From: Ignavibacteriales bacterium
GTDB lineage: Bacteria > Bacteroidota > Ignavibacteria > Ignavibacteriales > Melioribacteraceae
Length of the DNA stretch: 64,000 bases
Assembly: GCA_020635275.1 (NCBI GenBank)
Contig: JACKAA010000002.1
Location: forward strand, 310,001-374,000
Reading direction: 5' to 3'
The notes under the pieces are model-generated. The model was not told where the DNA came from, did no database searches, and saw only the letters and a list, made by a program, of their open reading frames with translations. Numbering within the stretch: position 1 is the stretch's first letter; the number at the start of each line of letters is the position of its first letter. Shown here piece by piece: positions 17,728 to 26,862 of the stretch. A program made the position numbers and the translations under genes.

Positions 17728-19542
17728 TTATATAGGTAATCCTTCAATTTTCATAATTTCTAAAGCATTAGTAGTAGGGCAGGGACCTTCCAATAATCTA
17801 TAATCAAATGTCATTTTATTTTGTTCAATAACTTCTCTAAAATGATAGTTTTTTACATAATTTATTTCATTTGCAATTTGCACTAATTCTAAATCATGAG
17901 TTGAAATCACACTAAAAATTTCTTCTTTAGCTAAATGTTTTATTAAAGCTTTGCTTCCTTTTAATCTTTCAATATTGTTTGTTCCTTTATAAATCTCGTC
18001 AATTAAAATTAGAGACTTACATTTGTTTTCCTTTATCTCACTTAGTATTTTTTTTAGTCTTTTAACTTCAGAATAAAAGTATGAAATTCCATCTACAACA
18101 GAATCACTAACTTTTATACATGAATATATATTAAAATTTGATACTATAAATCTTTCAGCATTTACTACCGATCCGGAATGTGCCAATAAAATATTTATAC
18201 CTATTGTTCTCAAAAATGTACTTTTACCAGACATATTTGAGCCAGTAATAATATTTGTAATTGAGTTGTTATTAATAATAAAATTATTACTGATTTTTTT
18301 ATTCGGATTGATAAGCGGATGTCCAATTTTTTGCGTTTCAATTAAATTTTCCGATTCATTAAATTCAGCAAAATTGTAGTCAGGATTCAAATAAGCAAAT
18401 TCAGCCAATGAACAATATGCTTCTAATTTGTACCAAGTTTCTAACCAAAGAGGGAAAACAGTTTTAATTGTATTTTTAAATTTCTCTATTTTAATTGAAA
18501 GCAGATAATCAATTGGGACAAGTACACTTATCAAAAACCAAATAAACGGATTTGCTCTTAAGTTAAGAATCTCGATTGAAAGATTTACTTTATTTAATGT
18601 CTTTGTCGGTGATATATTATTACTTAAAAATACTTCCAACTCATTCTTTAAAATTTCACTTTTACCATAGTTGTAATTTTCAATAAAACCAAAAATAGAA
18701 GAGAATTTTCTAATTTCATCATAAAGAAACTCGGCAACTCCTTGAATATCTTTTATATACTTGAAACCCGCAAAATAAAAGAAAATATAAATCATTAAGA
18801 ACTGATAATAATAAGCAGGTAAAATCCCAAATAGGAATCCCGCAAAAACAATTAAATTAATTATGCAAAGAAAGCTTAAAAAAATTGTATATAATTTTAA
18901 TCCTTTTTTATTAATTGTTTTAGTTAGCCATTCTGATATTTCTATTTTAAGTAAACTTTTCTTAATTGATAATCTTGTAACAAGCTGAAGTTTTTCCCAA
19001 AATCTTTTTTGCTTTATTAAATCGCGTATAATTTTCTGTCTTATTAAAATAATTTCTTTATTTAACTTATTGCTGCTTAACCACTCTCTTAATTTATTTA
19101 TGCCTTCTAATGAAACTCCAGTATATATTAATTGAAGCAATCCGTTTTTTTCGGTTATGTTTAAATCTTGTTCAAGATCAGAAGGGTTAGCAGTAAAATT
19201 ATAATCTAACTCAGGAATATTATCCCAAACTAAGTTTGATCTTGCTAATTCTTCTTTTTTGATTTGAATAAAAATCTTAAACTTTTTTATTGATGCTTCA
19301 ACTTTATTGTGGTTTATCATCAAAAAGATAAATATTATGATTAAAATTGAGGCTGAAATTACAGCGGCAGTTTTATAATTATTTAAGTAAAGTCCTAGAA
19401 ATAGAATTACTGCGGTAAGAAAAATAATTAAGCGAATAATGGAATATTTTTTACTACTAGCAATTAAACGGTTTAGTTTACTGTCCAGTTTTATAATTTC
19501 ACTTTCAATCTCACTATTTAATTCTTCTTTTAGTGCATTCAT
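17728..19542 (-). CDS. Membrane-anchored MutS-like ATPase
   Basis: Only the C-terminal part of this 604-residue protein resembles MutS. It has Walker A GSNMSGKST (about 432-440), Walker B LILIDEIYKGTN (about 505-516), and STHD after it. The N-terminal mismatch-recognition domains of true MutS are absent. Instead there are two hydrophobic helices near residues 37-80 and a further hydrophobic pair near 215-265, giving a membrane-bound protein with a cytoplasmic ATPase. Such MutS-related membrane proteins are common in Bacteroidota, but I know of no defined role. It should not be called mutS. It converges on the ammonia-lyase gene with a 7-base gap. Confidence 0.87.
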   Translation of the reverse strand: MNALKEELNSEIESEIIKLDSKLNRLIASSKKYSIIRLIIFLTAVILFLGLYLNNYKTAAVISASILIIIFIFLMINHNKVEASIKKFKIFIQIKKEELARSNLVWDNIPELDYNFTANPSDLEQDLNITEKNGLLQLIYTGVSLEGINKLREWLSSNKLNKEIILIRQKIIRDLIKQKRFWEKLQLVTRLSIKKSLLKIEISEWLTKTINKKGLKLYTIFLSFLCIINLIVFAGFLFGILPAYYYQFLMIYIFFYFAGFKYIKDIQGVAEFLYDEIRKFSSIFGFIENYNYGKSEILKNELEVFLSNNISPTKTLNKVNLSIEILNLRANPFIWFLISVLVPIDYLLSIKIEKFKNTIKTVFPLWLETWYKLEAYCSLAEFAYLNPDYNFAEFNESENLIETQKIGHPLINPNKKISNNFIINNNSITNIITGSNMSGKSTFLRTIGINILLAHSGSVVNAERFIVSNFNIYSCIKVSDSVVDGISYFYSEVKRLKKILSEIKENKCKSLILIDEIYKGTNNIERLKGSKALIKHLAKEEIFSVISTHDLELVQIANEINYVKNYHFREVIEQNKMTFDYRLLEGPCPTTNALEIMKIEGLPI

Positions 19543-19640
19543 TTATTTATGTGAAAGTTTTAAAAACCAAACAATAATCAAGATATAATAGAATTTATTT
19601 AATAAACAAAAATCGAAAAGAGGTTTAAAAATATTTTAAC

Positions 19641-20063
19641 TTATTCAGATAGTTCAAGATTTATATTTACTGATTTATCTTGCTTTGAAAATTCATCATA
19701 AACATTAAAAATGAGAATATAATTTCCTTTAGTAAAAGTTGAATCAACTTCTATTTGCGCTTCCAACTGCAATTCAGTAATTTCTTCTGTCTCTTCTTTT
19801 TCAATTTCCTTATCAAAAATATTAAACAAAGTATCTGATTCAGGAGTAACTATATTTACCAAGTATTTTAAAGAAAATGAATATTTTCCGTTAATTTCTT
19901 TTTGCTCAAAACCTTTTGCATTTACTGATGCATTTATTTCCCAATAATCACCTAAATCATAAGCAAAAGCTTCGGGACTGAATAATTCTAAATTTGGTTC
20001 TGGTTTACTTGAACATGCAGCTAACATTAACAAGACAAGAAATATTATAATTTTATTTTTCAT
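19641..20063 (-). CDS. Small lipoprotein of unknown function
   Basis: The 140-residue protein begins with a lipoprotein signal (hydrophobic run and lipobox MLAACSS, Cys near residue 17). The mature part is predicted beta-rich with an acidic stretch (EKEETEEITELQLEAQIEVD). The closing motif FTKGNYILIFNVYDEFSKQD looks like an Ig-like or carbohydrate-binding beta sandwich, but I cannot name a family. It follows serC on the same strand with a strong palindrome between them, so it may have its own promoter. Confidence 0.72.
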   Translation of the reverse strand: MKNKIIIFLVLLMLAACSSKPEPNLELFSPEAFAYDLGDYWEINASVNAKGFEQKEINGKYSFSLKYLVNIVTPESDTLFNIFDKEIEKEETEEITELQLEAQIEVDSTFTKGNYILIFNVYDEFSKQDKSVNINLELSE

Positions 20064-20087
20064 GATTTTAATTTCTAATTAAAATTA

Positions 20088-20119
20088 ATTCTGGAACCGT
20101 CAGCTGACGGTTCCAGAAT
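20088..20119 (-). terminator. Perfect 32-base palindrome, probable serC terminator
   Basis: The left arm ATTCTGGAACCGTCAG is followed directly by its exact reverse complement, with no unpaired loop bases. It lies 18 bases after the serC stop (20138 on the minus strand) and before the next minus-strand gene. Transcribed from serC it would form a long hairpin followed by a T-rich stretch (TTAATTTTAATTA), consistent with an intrinsic terminator. A two-fold symmetric protein site is the alternative. Confidence 0.6.
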
Positions 20120-20137
20120 ATAAATTATAAAAGTTGA

Positions 20138-21223
20138 TTAATTATTTTTCTTAAAATCTTTCATGAACTCAACAAGATCTTCAACACCTTTTTGCGGGAA
20201 AGCATTGTATATTGAAGCTCTTAAGCCGCCAACTGATCTATGACCTTTTAATCCTGAAAAACCAGCAGCATTTGTTTCTGCAATTAACTTTTTCTCAAGT
20301 TCTTCATTCGGTAATCTGAATGTAACATTCATTAATGATCTATCTTCTTTAGCAGCTGTACCTTTGTAAAAGCCATCACTTGCATCCATATAGTCATACA
20401 GAATATTTGCTTTATCAACATTACGTTTATACATTTCATCAAGGCCGCCCATATTCAATAGCCACTTATAAACCAACCCAATAATATAAACAGTAAATGT
20501 AGGAGGTGTATTATAAAGGCTGGCTCCATCTGAATGTACTTTGTAATTTAAATACGTATGAAGCTTATCTGAAGATCTTTCAAGTAGATCTTTTTTAATA
20601 ATAACAACAGTCGCTCCGGCAGGACCCATATTTTTTTGAGCACCGGCATAAACTACGCCATATTTATTGACATCAATAAATTTGTGTAAAAAATCAGAAG
20701 AAGCATCACACACTAATGGAACATTACCAACTTCAGGTTCATTTTTAAATTCAGTTCCAAAAATTGTATTGTTCGATGTAAAATGAACATAAGATGCGTC
20801 TGGATTTAATTTTAGATCACTTTGTTTAGGTATTCTTGAAAAGTTTGTATCCTCAGATGTTCCTGCAATGTTTACTTCACCAACTCTTTTTGCTTCTTTA
20901 ATTGCTTTTTTTGACCATGCACCAGTATTTATATAATCAGCTTTATTTACCGGCGGCATAAGATTTAACGGAACCATTGAAAATTGAAGTGTTGCACCTC
21001 CTTGTAAAAAAAGCACATCATAATTATCTCCAATATTCAAAAGTTTCTTTAAATCGTTAATTGCTCCAGAAAAGATTTCATCGTATGCTTTTGATCTGTG
21101 ACTCATTTCCATAACCGACATTCCGGTTTCTTTGTAAGAGAATAAATCTTCTTGGGCTTCCAATAAAACTTCCTCAGGTAGAATTGCAGGACCTGCGCTA
21201 AAATTATAAACTCTCTTTTTCAT
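20138..21223 (-). CDS. serC: Phosphoserine aminotransferase
   Basis: The 361-residue protein is a full-length SerC, a PLP enzyme that converts 3-phosphohydroxypyruvate and glutamate to phosphoserine in serine synthesis (and acts in pyridoxal phosphate synthesis in some bacteria). The N-terminus YNFSAGPAILPEEVL is diagnostic. The PLP-binding lysine lies in AGAQKNMGPAGATVV near residue 197, and the end has GLKGHRSVGGLRASIYNA. AGGAAA precedes the ATG at a good distance. The upstream DUF1015 gene is a common SerC/SerA neighbour in many bacteria. Phosphoglycerate dehydrogenase (serA) is not in the window. Confidence 0.97.
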   Translation of the reverse strand: MKKRVYNFSAGPAILPEEVLLEAQEDLFSYKETGMSVMEMSHRSKAYDEIFSGAINDLKKLLNIGDNYDVLFLQGGATLQFSMVPLNLMPPVNKADYINTGAWSKKAIKEAKRVGEVNIAGTSEDTNFSRIPKQSDLKLNPDASYVHFTSNNTIFGTEFKNEPEVGNVPLVCDASSDFLHKFIDVNKYGVVYAGAQKNMGPAGATVVIIKKDLLERSSDKLHTYLNYKVHSDGASLYNTPPTFTVYIIGLVYKWLLNMGGLDEMYKRNVDKANILYDYMDASDGFYKGTAAKEDRSLMNVTFRLPNEELEKKLIAETNAAGFSGLKGHRSVGGLRASIYNAFPQKGVEDLVEFMKDFKKNN

Positions 21224-21260
21224 TTTAATTTTCCTTATTTAAGATTTTTTTCTATCAAAT

Positions 21261-21290
21261 GTCATTCCCGTTTGTTTCAATCGGGAATCT
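21261..21290 (+). repeat. Interspersed GTCATTCC hairpin repeat, half copy
   Basis: GTCATTCCCG and TCGGGAATCT flank a 10-base spacer; ATTCCCG pairs with CGGGAAT. It is one arm-pair of the family described in the findings and has no closing GGAATGAC. It sits between serC and the DUF1015 gene. Confidence 0.7.
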
Positions 21291-21333
21291 ATTTTATCTC
21301 TATAAATTCTCAATCAAATGCACTTTACCAATT

Positions 21334-22566
21334 TCAAATAGTGTGAACTACTAATCCATCTCTTAATTTTGGTTCAAACCAAGTTGATTTAGGCGGCATT
21401 GTTTCTCCGGCATCAGAAATATTAATTAAATCATCAATTGAAACCGGATACATAGAAAAAGCTATTTTTGCTTTGCCGCTATTAACCAATTTTTCTAATT
21501 CTTGTGTGCCTCTTATACCGCCTATAAAATCAACATTTGTATCTGTTCTTATATCTTCAATTCCCAATAAAGGTTGAAGTAAATAATTCTGTAAAATACT
21601 TACATCCAAATTACCGCCAACATCATTTGCTTTTTTAACATTTTCATTTGGTGTTAACAAATACCATTTACCTGATATATAAAGACAAATTTCTCTAACA
21701 TTTTTAGGCGATGGTAAATCTGAAATCTTAACCTTAAAATTTAATTTGATTTTTTCTAAAAAGTCAGATTCGCTCATACCCTTTAAATCATAAATTACTC
21801 TATTATACGGAAGAATTTTTAATTGTTCAGCCGGGAATAAAACTGCTAAGAAAAAATTATATTCTTCTTTACCATTATGATTAGGGTTATTTTGTTTTTT
21901 TACGGCTCTTGCTCTTGCCGCACTTGCCGCTCTGTGATGTCCGTCTGCTATATATAAATAATCAACTTTTGCAATTTCATCTACAATTGTTTTTACATCT
22001 GTTTTATCCATTACCCAAAGTTTATGAATTATTCCATCATTAGAAGTAAAGTTGTAAATTGGCTCCGTTTGCATTGTTTTATCAACAATTTTATTAACGG
22101 TATCAACTCCTTTGTAAGTTAAAAAAACAGCACCGGTTTGGGCCTCCGTTGTAATTATATGATTAGTCCGGTCATCTTCCTTTACTTTTCTGGTTTTTTC
22201 ATGCTTTTTAATAATGTCGTTATCATAATCATCAACAGAAAAAGTTGCAGCAATTCCGGCCTGTTTTTGGTCACCCATTGTTAAATGATAGACATATAAA
22301 TTTTCTTCACTATCTTGAATTAGGTTACCGTCATTTATGAGTTTTTCAAAATTAACTCTTGCTTTTTCATAGACTGACTTATCGTATGGATTTGTTGATT
22401 CAGGTAATTCTACTTCTGATCTTGTTACCCGTAAAAAATTTATATCATTTCCATTAACTAAATCAGCGGCCTCTTCCCTATTTACAACATCATAAGGAAC
22501 ACTTGCTACTAAATGAGCTACATCTTCTTTTGGTCTAATTGCTCTTAAAGGTTTTATTACTGCCAT
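21334..22566 (-). CDS. DUF1015 family protein
   Basis: The 410-residue protein is a member of DUF1015, a widespread family of unknown biochemical role. Visible family segments are VIKPLRAIRP at the N-terminus, SVPYDVVNREEA, YIADGHHRAASA (near residue 200) and the C-terminal MPPKSTWFEPKLRDGL. The start is set at the ATG at 22566 because GGAG lies 7 bases before it; a TTG 15 bases further upstream has no such site. Its position upstream of serC on the same strand matches the conserved DUF1015-serine biosynthesis neighbourhood, suggesting a role linked to serine or phosphoserine metabolism. That link is inference only. Confidence 0.9.
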   Translation of the reverse strand: MAVIKPLRAIRPKEDVAHLVASVPYDVVNREEAADLVNGNDINFLRVTRSEVELPESTNPYDKSVYEKARVNFEKLINDGNLIQDSEENLYVYHLTMGDQKQAGIAATFSVDDYDNDIIKKHEKTRKVKEDDRTNHIITTEAQTGAVFLTYKGVDTVNKIVDKTMQTEPIYNFTSNDGIIHKLWVMDKTDVKTIVDEIAKVDYLYIADGHHRAASAARARAVKKQNNPNHNGKEEYNFFLAVLFPAEQLKILPYNRVIYDLKGMSESDFLEKIKLNFKVKISDLPSPKNVREICLYISGKWYLLTPNENVKKANDVGGNLDVSILQNYLLQPLLGIEDIRTDTNVDFIGGIRGTQELEKLVNSGKAKIAFSMYPVSIDDLINISDAGETMPPKSTWFEPKLRDGLVVHTI

Positions 22567-22622
22567 TTGAAATCTCCACAAACTTTAAAAATAACTTAGA
22601 ATTTATATCAATAATTTATTGC

Positions 22623-23858
22623 TTATTTAATCATTGCAATCATATGACTTAGTTCTTCAACTAATTCATCTTCATTACCGGAATAGCCTACACTTTTAAA
22701 TCTTATATTCTGATTTTTATCAATAATAAATTTAGTTGGAATTCCTTCAACTTCATATTTTCCTACAACTTCATTTTGATCATCCAGCAAAACATGGAAT
22801 GGATATTTATTATTTTGAATAAAATCCACAGCATTTTGTTTTTTATTTTCAACTCTTTCCCAAGTATTGGCAAATAAAAATTTAACGCTATTATCTTTTT
22901 CAAATTTTAAAACAGCTTTTTGCATTGCCGGAAATGATTGCAAACAAGGATTACACCAAGTAGCCCAAAAATCCAAAATTACAGTTTTACCTTTAAAATC
23001 GTTCAGACTTACAGTTTTTCCATCCAAATCTGTTAATGTAAATTGAGGAGCAGGTTTTTCAATAATTTCGCTATTTAACTTTTCAATCATTTTTTGTTTT
23101 GCTACTTTCTCAAATTCAGCTAGATATGAATCAAATCCATTTTCATTTCCACTATCTTTAACAAATATATCTTTAAGCTGTAATTTCATATTGGAAGTAT
23201 TTGTACCTGAACTGATGAAATTTTCAATTGCTGTTTTAGCTTCAGCAAAATTCTCATTTTTAATTAATTCATTAACATAATTTTCATTTAATTCAGGTAT
23301 TTCTTCATTTGTTAAATTAACAGATTCTTTAAATGCATTAAGAGCTTCTGAGCTTTTGCCTAATTCCCTTTCAATGCATCCGTAAGTATCTAAAATGAAT
23401 CCTAAATTTTGTTCTTTAGATTTTTTCCAATCTTCATCAGACATATTTTCCGGTTTTTCACCTTTTAATGATTTTAATTCTTCACGTGCAAGATCAACTC
23501 CGGCTTGTGCAAGTTTTAAACCTAAATCCAAATTTTCCTTACTTTCTAAAATTCTCCATGCTATACCGTTATAAATTCTAGTGGTAGCAAATTCTTCGTT
23601 TTCATTAAGAAAATCTGCAGCTTCTTTAATTTGGCCATTTTTACTTTTTTCATTTACAATACTGTTAAGTAATGATGAAATGAGTTTATCTTCAGGATTT
23701 GTTTCCTTAAACTCTTCATAAATTGTTATTTTTTTATCTAAATTTTCTTCATTTCTAAAATCAGTTAAAACTTTTTGCGGATCTTGTGGTTCTTTTTTAG
23801 TGCAAGAAGCAATAAAAAATATAGTTATTACTGTAAGAAAAATTGTTAATCGGGTCAT
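22623..23858 (-). CDS. TlpA-like thioredoxin-fold lipoprotein
   Basis: The 411-residue protein has a lipoprotein signal (lipobox FIASC, Cys near residue 19). A helical middle (about 25-250) looks like TPR-type repeats involved in protein contacts. A C-terminal TlpA/ResA-type thioredoxin domain begins at PAPQFTLTDLDGKTVSL and carries the redox pair W301-C302-N-P-C305 in FWATWCNPC, with the cis-proline segment GIPTKFII. It should act as a thiol-disulfide oxidoreductase on the periplasmic face. Combining helical repeats with a TlpA domain is common in Bacteroidota lipoproteins. The substrate is unknown. Confidence 0.92.
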   Translation of the reverse strand: MTRLTIFLTVITIFFIASCTKKEPQDPQKVLTDFRNEENLDKKITIYEEFKETNPEDKLISSLLNSIVNEKSKNGQIKEAADFLNENEEFATTRIYNGIAWRILESKENLDLGLKLAQAGVDLAREELKSLKGEKPENMSDEDWKKSKEQNLGFILDTYGCIERELGKSSEALNAFKESVNLTNEEIPELNENYVNELIKNENFAEAKTAIENFISSGTNTSNMKLQLKDIFVKDSGNENGFDSYLAEFEKVAKQKMIEKLNSEIIEKPAPQFTLTDLDGKTVSLNDFKGKTVILDFWATWCNPCLQSFPAMQKAVLKFEKDNSVKFLFANTWERVENKKQNAVDFIQNNKYPFHVLLDDQNEVVGKYEVEGIPTKFIIDKNQNIRFKSVGYSGNEDELVEELSHMIAMIK

Positions 23859-24013
23859 TTGTTCCTCTTTGCTAAAACGTTAGAAAAATTATATTAAAAT
23901 ATAATGAGAACTATACTTAACATAAACAGATATTTTTCTCCATTTAAATTCTAATTACCTTGATAAAATGTATAAATTATCATTATTATTGATCAACAAA
24001 AAATTTACTAATA

Positions 24014-24409
24014 ATGATTGATACAGATATTAAATATTTTACACCGGAAGAAGCCAATAAAACTTTGCCATTGGTAAAAAAAATTGTAAAAGATATTCTT
24101 GATTACAGCTTTGAACTTAAAACAATTTCTGATTCCACTGGTGGTGAAATTGAAGATAATAGAGAAGCTAAAAGTTTAATTTCTTCTATAAAAGGATTTA
24201 TGGCTGAATTAGAAGAAATTGGCTGTTACTACAAAGATTGGAATTTTTCTGTTGGTCTTGTTGATTTTCCAGGAATTATTGATAATGAAGAAGTTTTTCT
24301 TTGCTGGAAAAGTGATGAAGAAAAAGTGATGTATTATCACGGACTAAACGAAGGTTTTAGAGGCCGAAAATTAATTCCAGAATATTATTTTGATACAGCA
24401 GAAATTTAA
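24014..24409 (+). CDS. DUF2203 family protein
   Basis: The 131-residue protein matches DUF2203. It opens YFTPEEANKTLPLVKKIV, has a helical middle, and ends with GLVDFPGIIDNEEVFLCWK and YYHGLNEGFRGRKLIP. The family is of unknown function; its conserved acidic and histidine residues would suit metal binding. It is transcribed divergently from the TlpA-like gene, and its last four bases overlap the end of the convergent saccharopine dehydrogenase-like gene. Confidence 0.88.
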   Translation: MIDTDIKYFTPEEANKTLPLVKKIVKDILDYSFELKTISDSTGGEIEDNREAKSLISSIKGFMAELEEIGCYYKDWNFSVGLVDFPGIIDNEEVFLCWKSDEEKVMYYHGLNEGFRGRKLIPEYYFDTAEI

Positions 24410-25566
24410 TTTTCTGAAATAATAATTTTTATTCCTCTTTTTATTAATTCATCAATAATAACTTTGCCGGAAATTGCTTTACTAACTGAAACAGCTCCCT
24501 TTGTAATTTTATTTTCTGCTGCTAATATTGCCATAGTTGATGCATGCCAGCCGGTTAATCTTTGCATTGCAGTAAATCCAGTAACTTCATCAAAGTAATC
24601 AATTAATTCAATTGTTGTTTTTACCTCTTTTCCATCTTTAATTCCATTTGCTAAAATTTTAATTATTCCTAAATCTCTATTATCTCCGCTTGTTATTTTG
24701 GGAGTCAATAAATGATGATAAACTTCTCTTGGAACAACATCTTTGCCGTTTACATTAATGGAGGTTTCCTCAAATAAACCTAATTCCTTAAATGCTTTAA
24801 ATTTTCCCCAGTGCCCCAAATATCTAAGCGTTTTGTTCTCTAAAGTTTCAACCTTTTCTTCTAATTCATATGGCAGAGTTGAAAGCCCACCTGAAGTTAC
24901 AACTGCTTCTAATTTGCCCAACGGCTTTGGAAATTCTAAAATTTCATAATCTGTCAGAGTTGGCACTTCGACAACTTTGCCTTTCCTTATAAACAATGCG
25001 TCACCATAATATTCATTTGTTAAACCATTTATATGAAATGATAGTTCATAATTCCATGGAGCTTTGGGGAACTGCATTAATCCGGCGCCATAACTTTTTA
25101 CCGTTATAAGCTCATCATAATTTTCAAATAAATATTGTATGAATGAAATATTCATACCTGGATCCATACCGCAATCAGGCACAACAGAAATATTATTTTC
25201 TTTAGCCAAATTATTTAAACTTAGTTGCGATTTTACAACATCTGTATTTCCACCAAAATCAAAAAAGTTGGCTCCTACTTGAATTGCAATTTTGGTCAAT
25301 TCCAAATTAAAATAATATGGCACCCCGGAAATAATTGAATCAATATCAGTTAAATTCTGCAATAATTCTTCTTTATTTTTAACATTTATTTTTAGTGGAA
25401 CACAAACTTTTGAATTAGTTAATTTGTTAAGTTTTTTTGCTGATTTTTCAGCTGCTTTTAAATCATTATCAATAAGCAATACTTTTTCTGCATTGCCGAA
25501 TTTTATTAAATCATAAGCCGAAGCTGTTCCTTGTTTTCCAGAACCAATTATTGCATATTTAAACAT
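24406..25566 (-). CDS. Saccharopine dehydrogenase-family oxidoreductase
   Basis: The 386-residue protein begins with an NAD(P) Rossmann motif (YAIIGSGKQGTASAYDL; GxGxxG at residues 8-13) and continues with the central saccharopine dehydrogenase domain (VPDCGMDPGMN, then GLTNEYYGDALFIRKGK and TSGGLSTLPYEL). Family members act on lysine/saccharopine, carboxynorspermidine or lysine-derived imines; motif inspection does not settle which. No lysine pathway gene adjoins it. The gene 14 bases upstream encodes a small membrane protein on the same strand, so the two are probably co-transcribed. Confidence 0.88.
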   Translation of the reverse strand: MFKYAIIGSGKQGTASAYDLIKFGNAEKVLLIDNDLKAAEKSAKKLNKLTNSKVCVPLKINVKNKEELLQNLTDIDSIISGVPYYFNLELTKIAIQVGANFFDFGGNTDVVKSQLSLNNLAKENNISVVPDCGMDPGMNISFIQYLFENYDELITVKSYGAGLMQFPKAPWNYELSFHINGLTNEYYGDALFIRKGKVVEVPTLTDYEILEFPKPLGKLEAVVTSGGLSTLPYELEEKVETLENKTLRYLGHWGKFKAFKELGLFEETSINVNGKDVVPREVYHHLLTPKITSGDNRDLGIIKILANGIKDGKEVKTTIELIDYFDEVTGFTAMQRLTGWHASTMAILAAENKITKGAVSVSKAISGKVIIDELIKRGIKIIISEN

Positions 25567-25580
25567 TTTTGACCAATATA

Positions 25581-26108
25581 TTAATTTTTAAAATTTTTAT
25601 TCAATTGAATTTCATCTAACACACTTTTTAAAAAAGATTTAACTCTAAATTCACTTGGGAATGTAATTATTGACAAAGCAACCATTGCAATTAATGGAGC
25701 GATTGCAATAAAAATGTAATCATTTGTATAAATAACTTTGTTTGTAATTCCTAAAATAATAATCACTAATCCAAATAATGCCGGAGCTTCAAACATTGCA
25801 AGTTTCATAATTTGATAATTAGTTAATGCACCAATTAAATTTGGGTTTTCTTGTTTCAAATTTTCCACTAAAACTTTTTTAGGAATTATAGCGGATAATC
25901 CATAACTGGTTGATGCAACTAAGAATAATACTCCCAATAAAATATCTAAAAGTTGGGTATCGTTAGAATTACCTTCCCCATTTAGATATAGAAATAAACA
26001 AACAAAAGCGAATAATATAACTCCAATATTTAGAGCAAAAGTAATAATCTTTACTGTTTTTAAATTTTCATTTGAAATTTCTTTTTCAATTTTTTCTTTA
26101 GTCAACAT
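25581..26108 (-). CDS. Small four-helix membrane protein, unknown function
   Basis: I do not recognise the family. The 175-residue protein has four hydrophobic segments (about residues 22-43, 57-76, 108-127 and 133-153) between charged ends and no signal peptide. This predicts an integral membrane protein with cytoplasmic termini. No catalytic motif is visible. It lies 14 bases before the saccharopine dehydrogenase-like gene and downstream of an OsmC gene that has its own terminator. Confidence 0.75.
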   Translation of the reverse strand: MLTKEKIEKEISNENLKTVKIITFALNIGVILFAFVCLFLYLNGEGNSNDTQLLDILLGVLFLVASTSYGLSAIIPKKVLVENLKQENPNLIGALTNYQIMKLAMFEAPALFGLVIIILGITNKVIYTNDYIFIAIAPLIAMVALSIITFPSEFRVKSFLKSVLDEIQLNKNFKN

Positions 26109-26167
26109 AGAAAACCTATTTTTACAAATGAAATTAATGATTTTTTAGGTAAGAAAATATTTGTGGA

Positions 26168-26201
26168 GAAATAAAAATCTCTCCCAAAATTTTGAGAGAG
26201 A
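26168..26201 (-). terminator. Intrinsic terminator after the OsmC gene
   Basis: On the minus strand TCTCTCTCAAAA pairs with TTTTGGGAGAGA (one mismatch) and is followed directly by ATTTTTAT. A strong stem with a T-run is the classic form of a Rho-independent terminator. It ends the OsmC transcript before the next minus-strand gene. Confidence 0.8.
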
Positions 26202-26213
26202 AAACATTAAGTT

Positions 26214-26288
26214 GTCATTCCGGAAATTTCGTAGAAATTATCCGGAATCTAAATTCCCGTCTGTCGGCTGACCCATCTAGAGAGTGAC
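26214..26288 (+). repeat. Interspersed GTCATTCC hairpin repeat, full-length variant
   Basis: It opens with GTCATTCCGG, pairs with CCGGAATCT at 26242-26250, and continues through a second, more diverged half to GTGAC at 26284-26288. It is a ~75-base member of the family described in the findings and lies just after the OsmC stop. Confidence 0.65.
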
Positions 26289-26297
26289 AATTGACGC

Positions 26298-26726
26298 TTA
26301 TTTTTCTTCTTTAATTGTAAATGAGTGAGTAATTTCTATTGATTTTTGAAGCATTGCAGTTACACCGCAATAAGTTGTTTGAGAAAGTTCTATTGCTCTT
26401 TCAACATCTTTTTCTTTTATATCTTTTCCAACAAACACAAATTCTAAATGAATTTTAGTATAAACTTTTGGGTGAGTTTCTGTTGATTCAGCAGAAATTT
26501 GTATTTCAAAATCATCAACTTGTACTCTTTTTTTTTGCAAAATAGCAACTACATCAGCCGCAGTACATCCTCCTAAACTTAAAAGTAACAATTCCTTAGG
26601 TCTAATTGCGGCATTACTTCCACCAAAATTTTCTGGTCCATCCATCGTTATCCAATGATTTGAATCAGTCTTACCTATAAATGTAATTCCTTGTAATTGC
26701 TTAACAACTGCTTTATGTTCAGCCAT
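26298..26726 (-). CDS. OsmC family protein
   Basis: The 142-residue protein is an OsmC/Ohr-type thiol peroxidase homologue. The two family cysteines are present: C54 in LSLGGCTAADVV and C120 in TTYCGVT. In characterised relatives these two cysteines reduce organic hydroperoxides. The short length and the segment QVDDFEIQISAES place it in the YhfA-like branch of OsmC proteins, whose substrate is less certain than Ohr. It is divergent from alaS and monocistronic, closed by a strong terminator. Confidence 0.92.
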   Translation of the reverse strand: MAEHKAVVKQLQGITFIGKTDSNHWITMDGPENFGGSNAAIRPKELLLLSLGGCTAADVVAILQKKRVQVDDFEIQISAESTETHPKVYTKIHLEFVFVGKDIKEKDVERAIELSQTTYCGVTAMLQKSIEITHSFTIKEEK

Positions 26727-26862
26727 TTTTTCTCCTATTTTTCCCTAAAATTAACAAAATAATAAAATATATGATTCGATTTTTAAACTAACGATTCACT
26801 TAAACTTATCTTTATTTATTATATTACATGCTTTAAAATAATTTAATTAGAAAATATTATTT

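Noticed and set aside
17728..19542. DNA mismatch repair protein MutS
   Set aside because: Only the ATPase domain matches; the mismatch-recognition domains are missing and membrane helices take their place.
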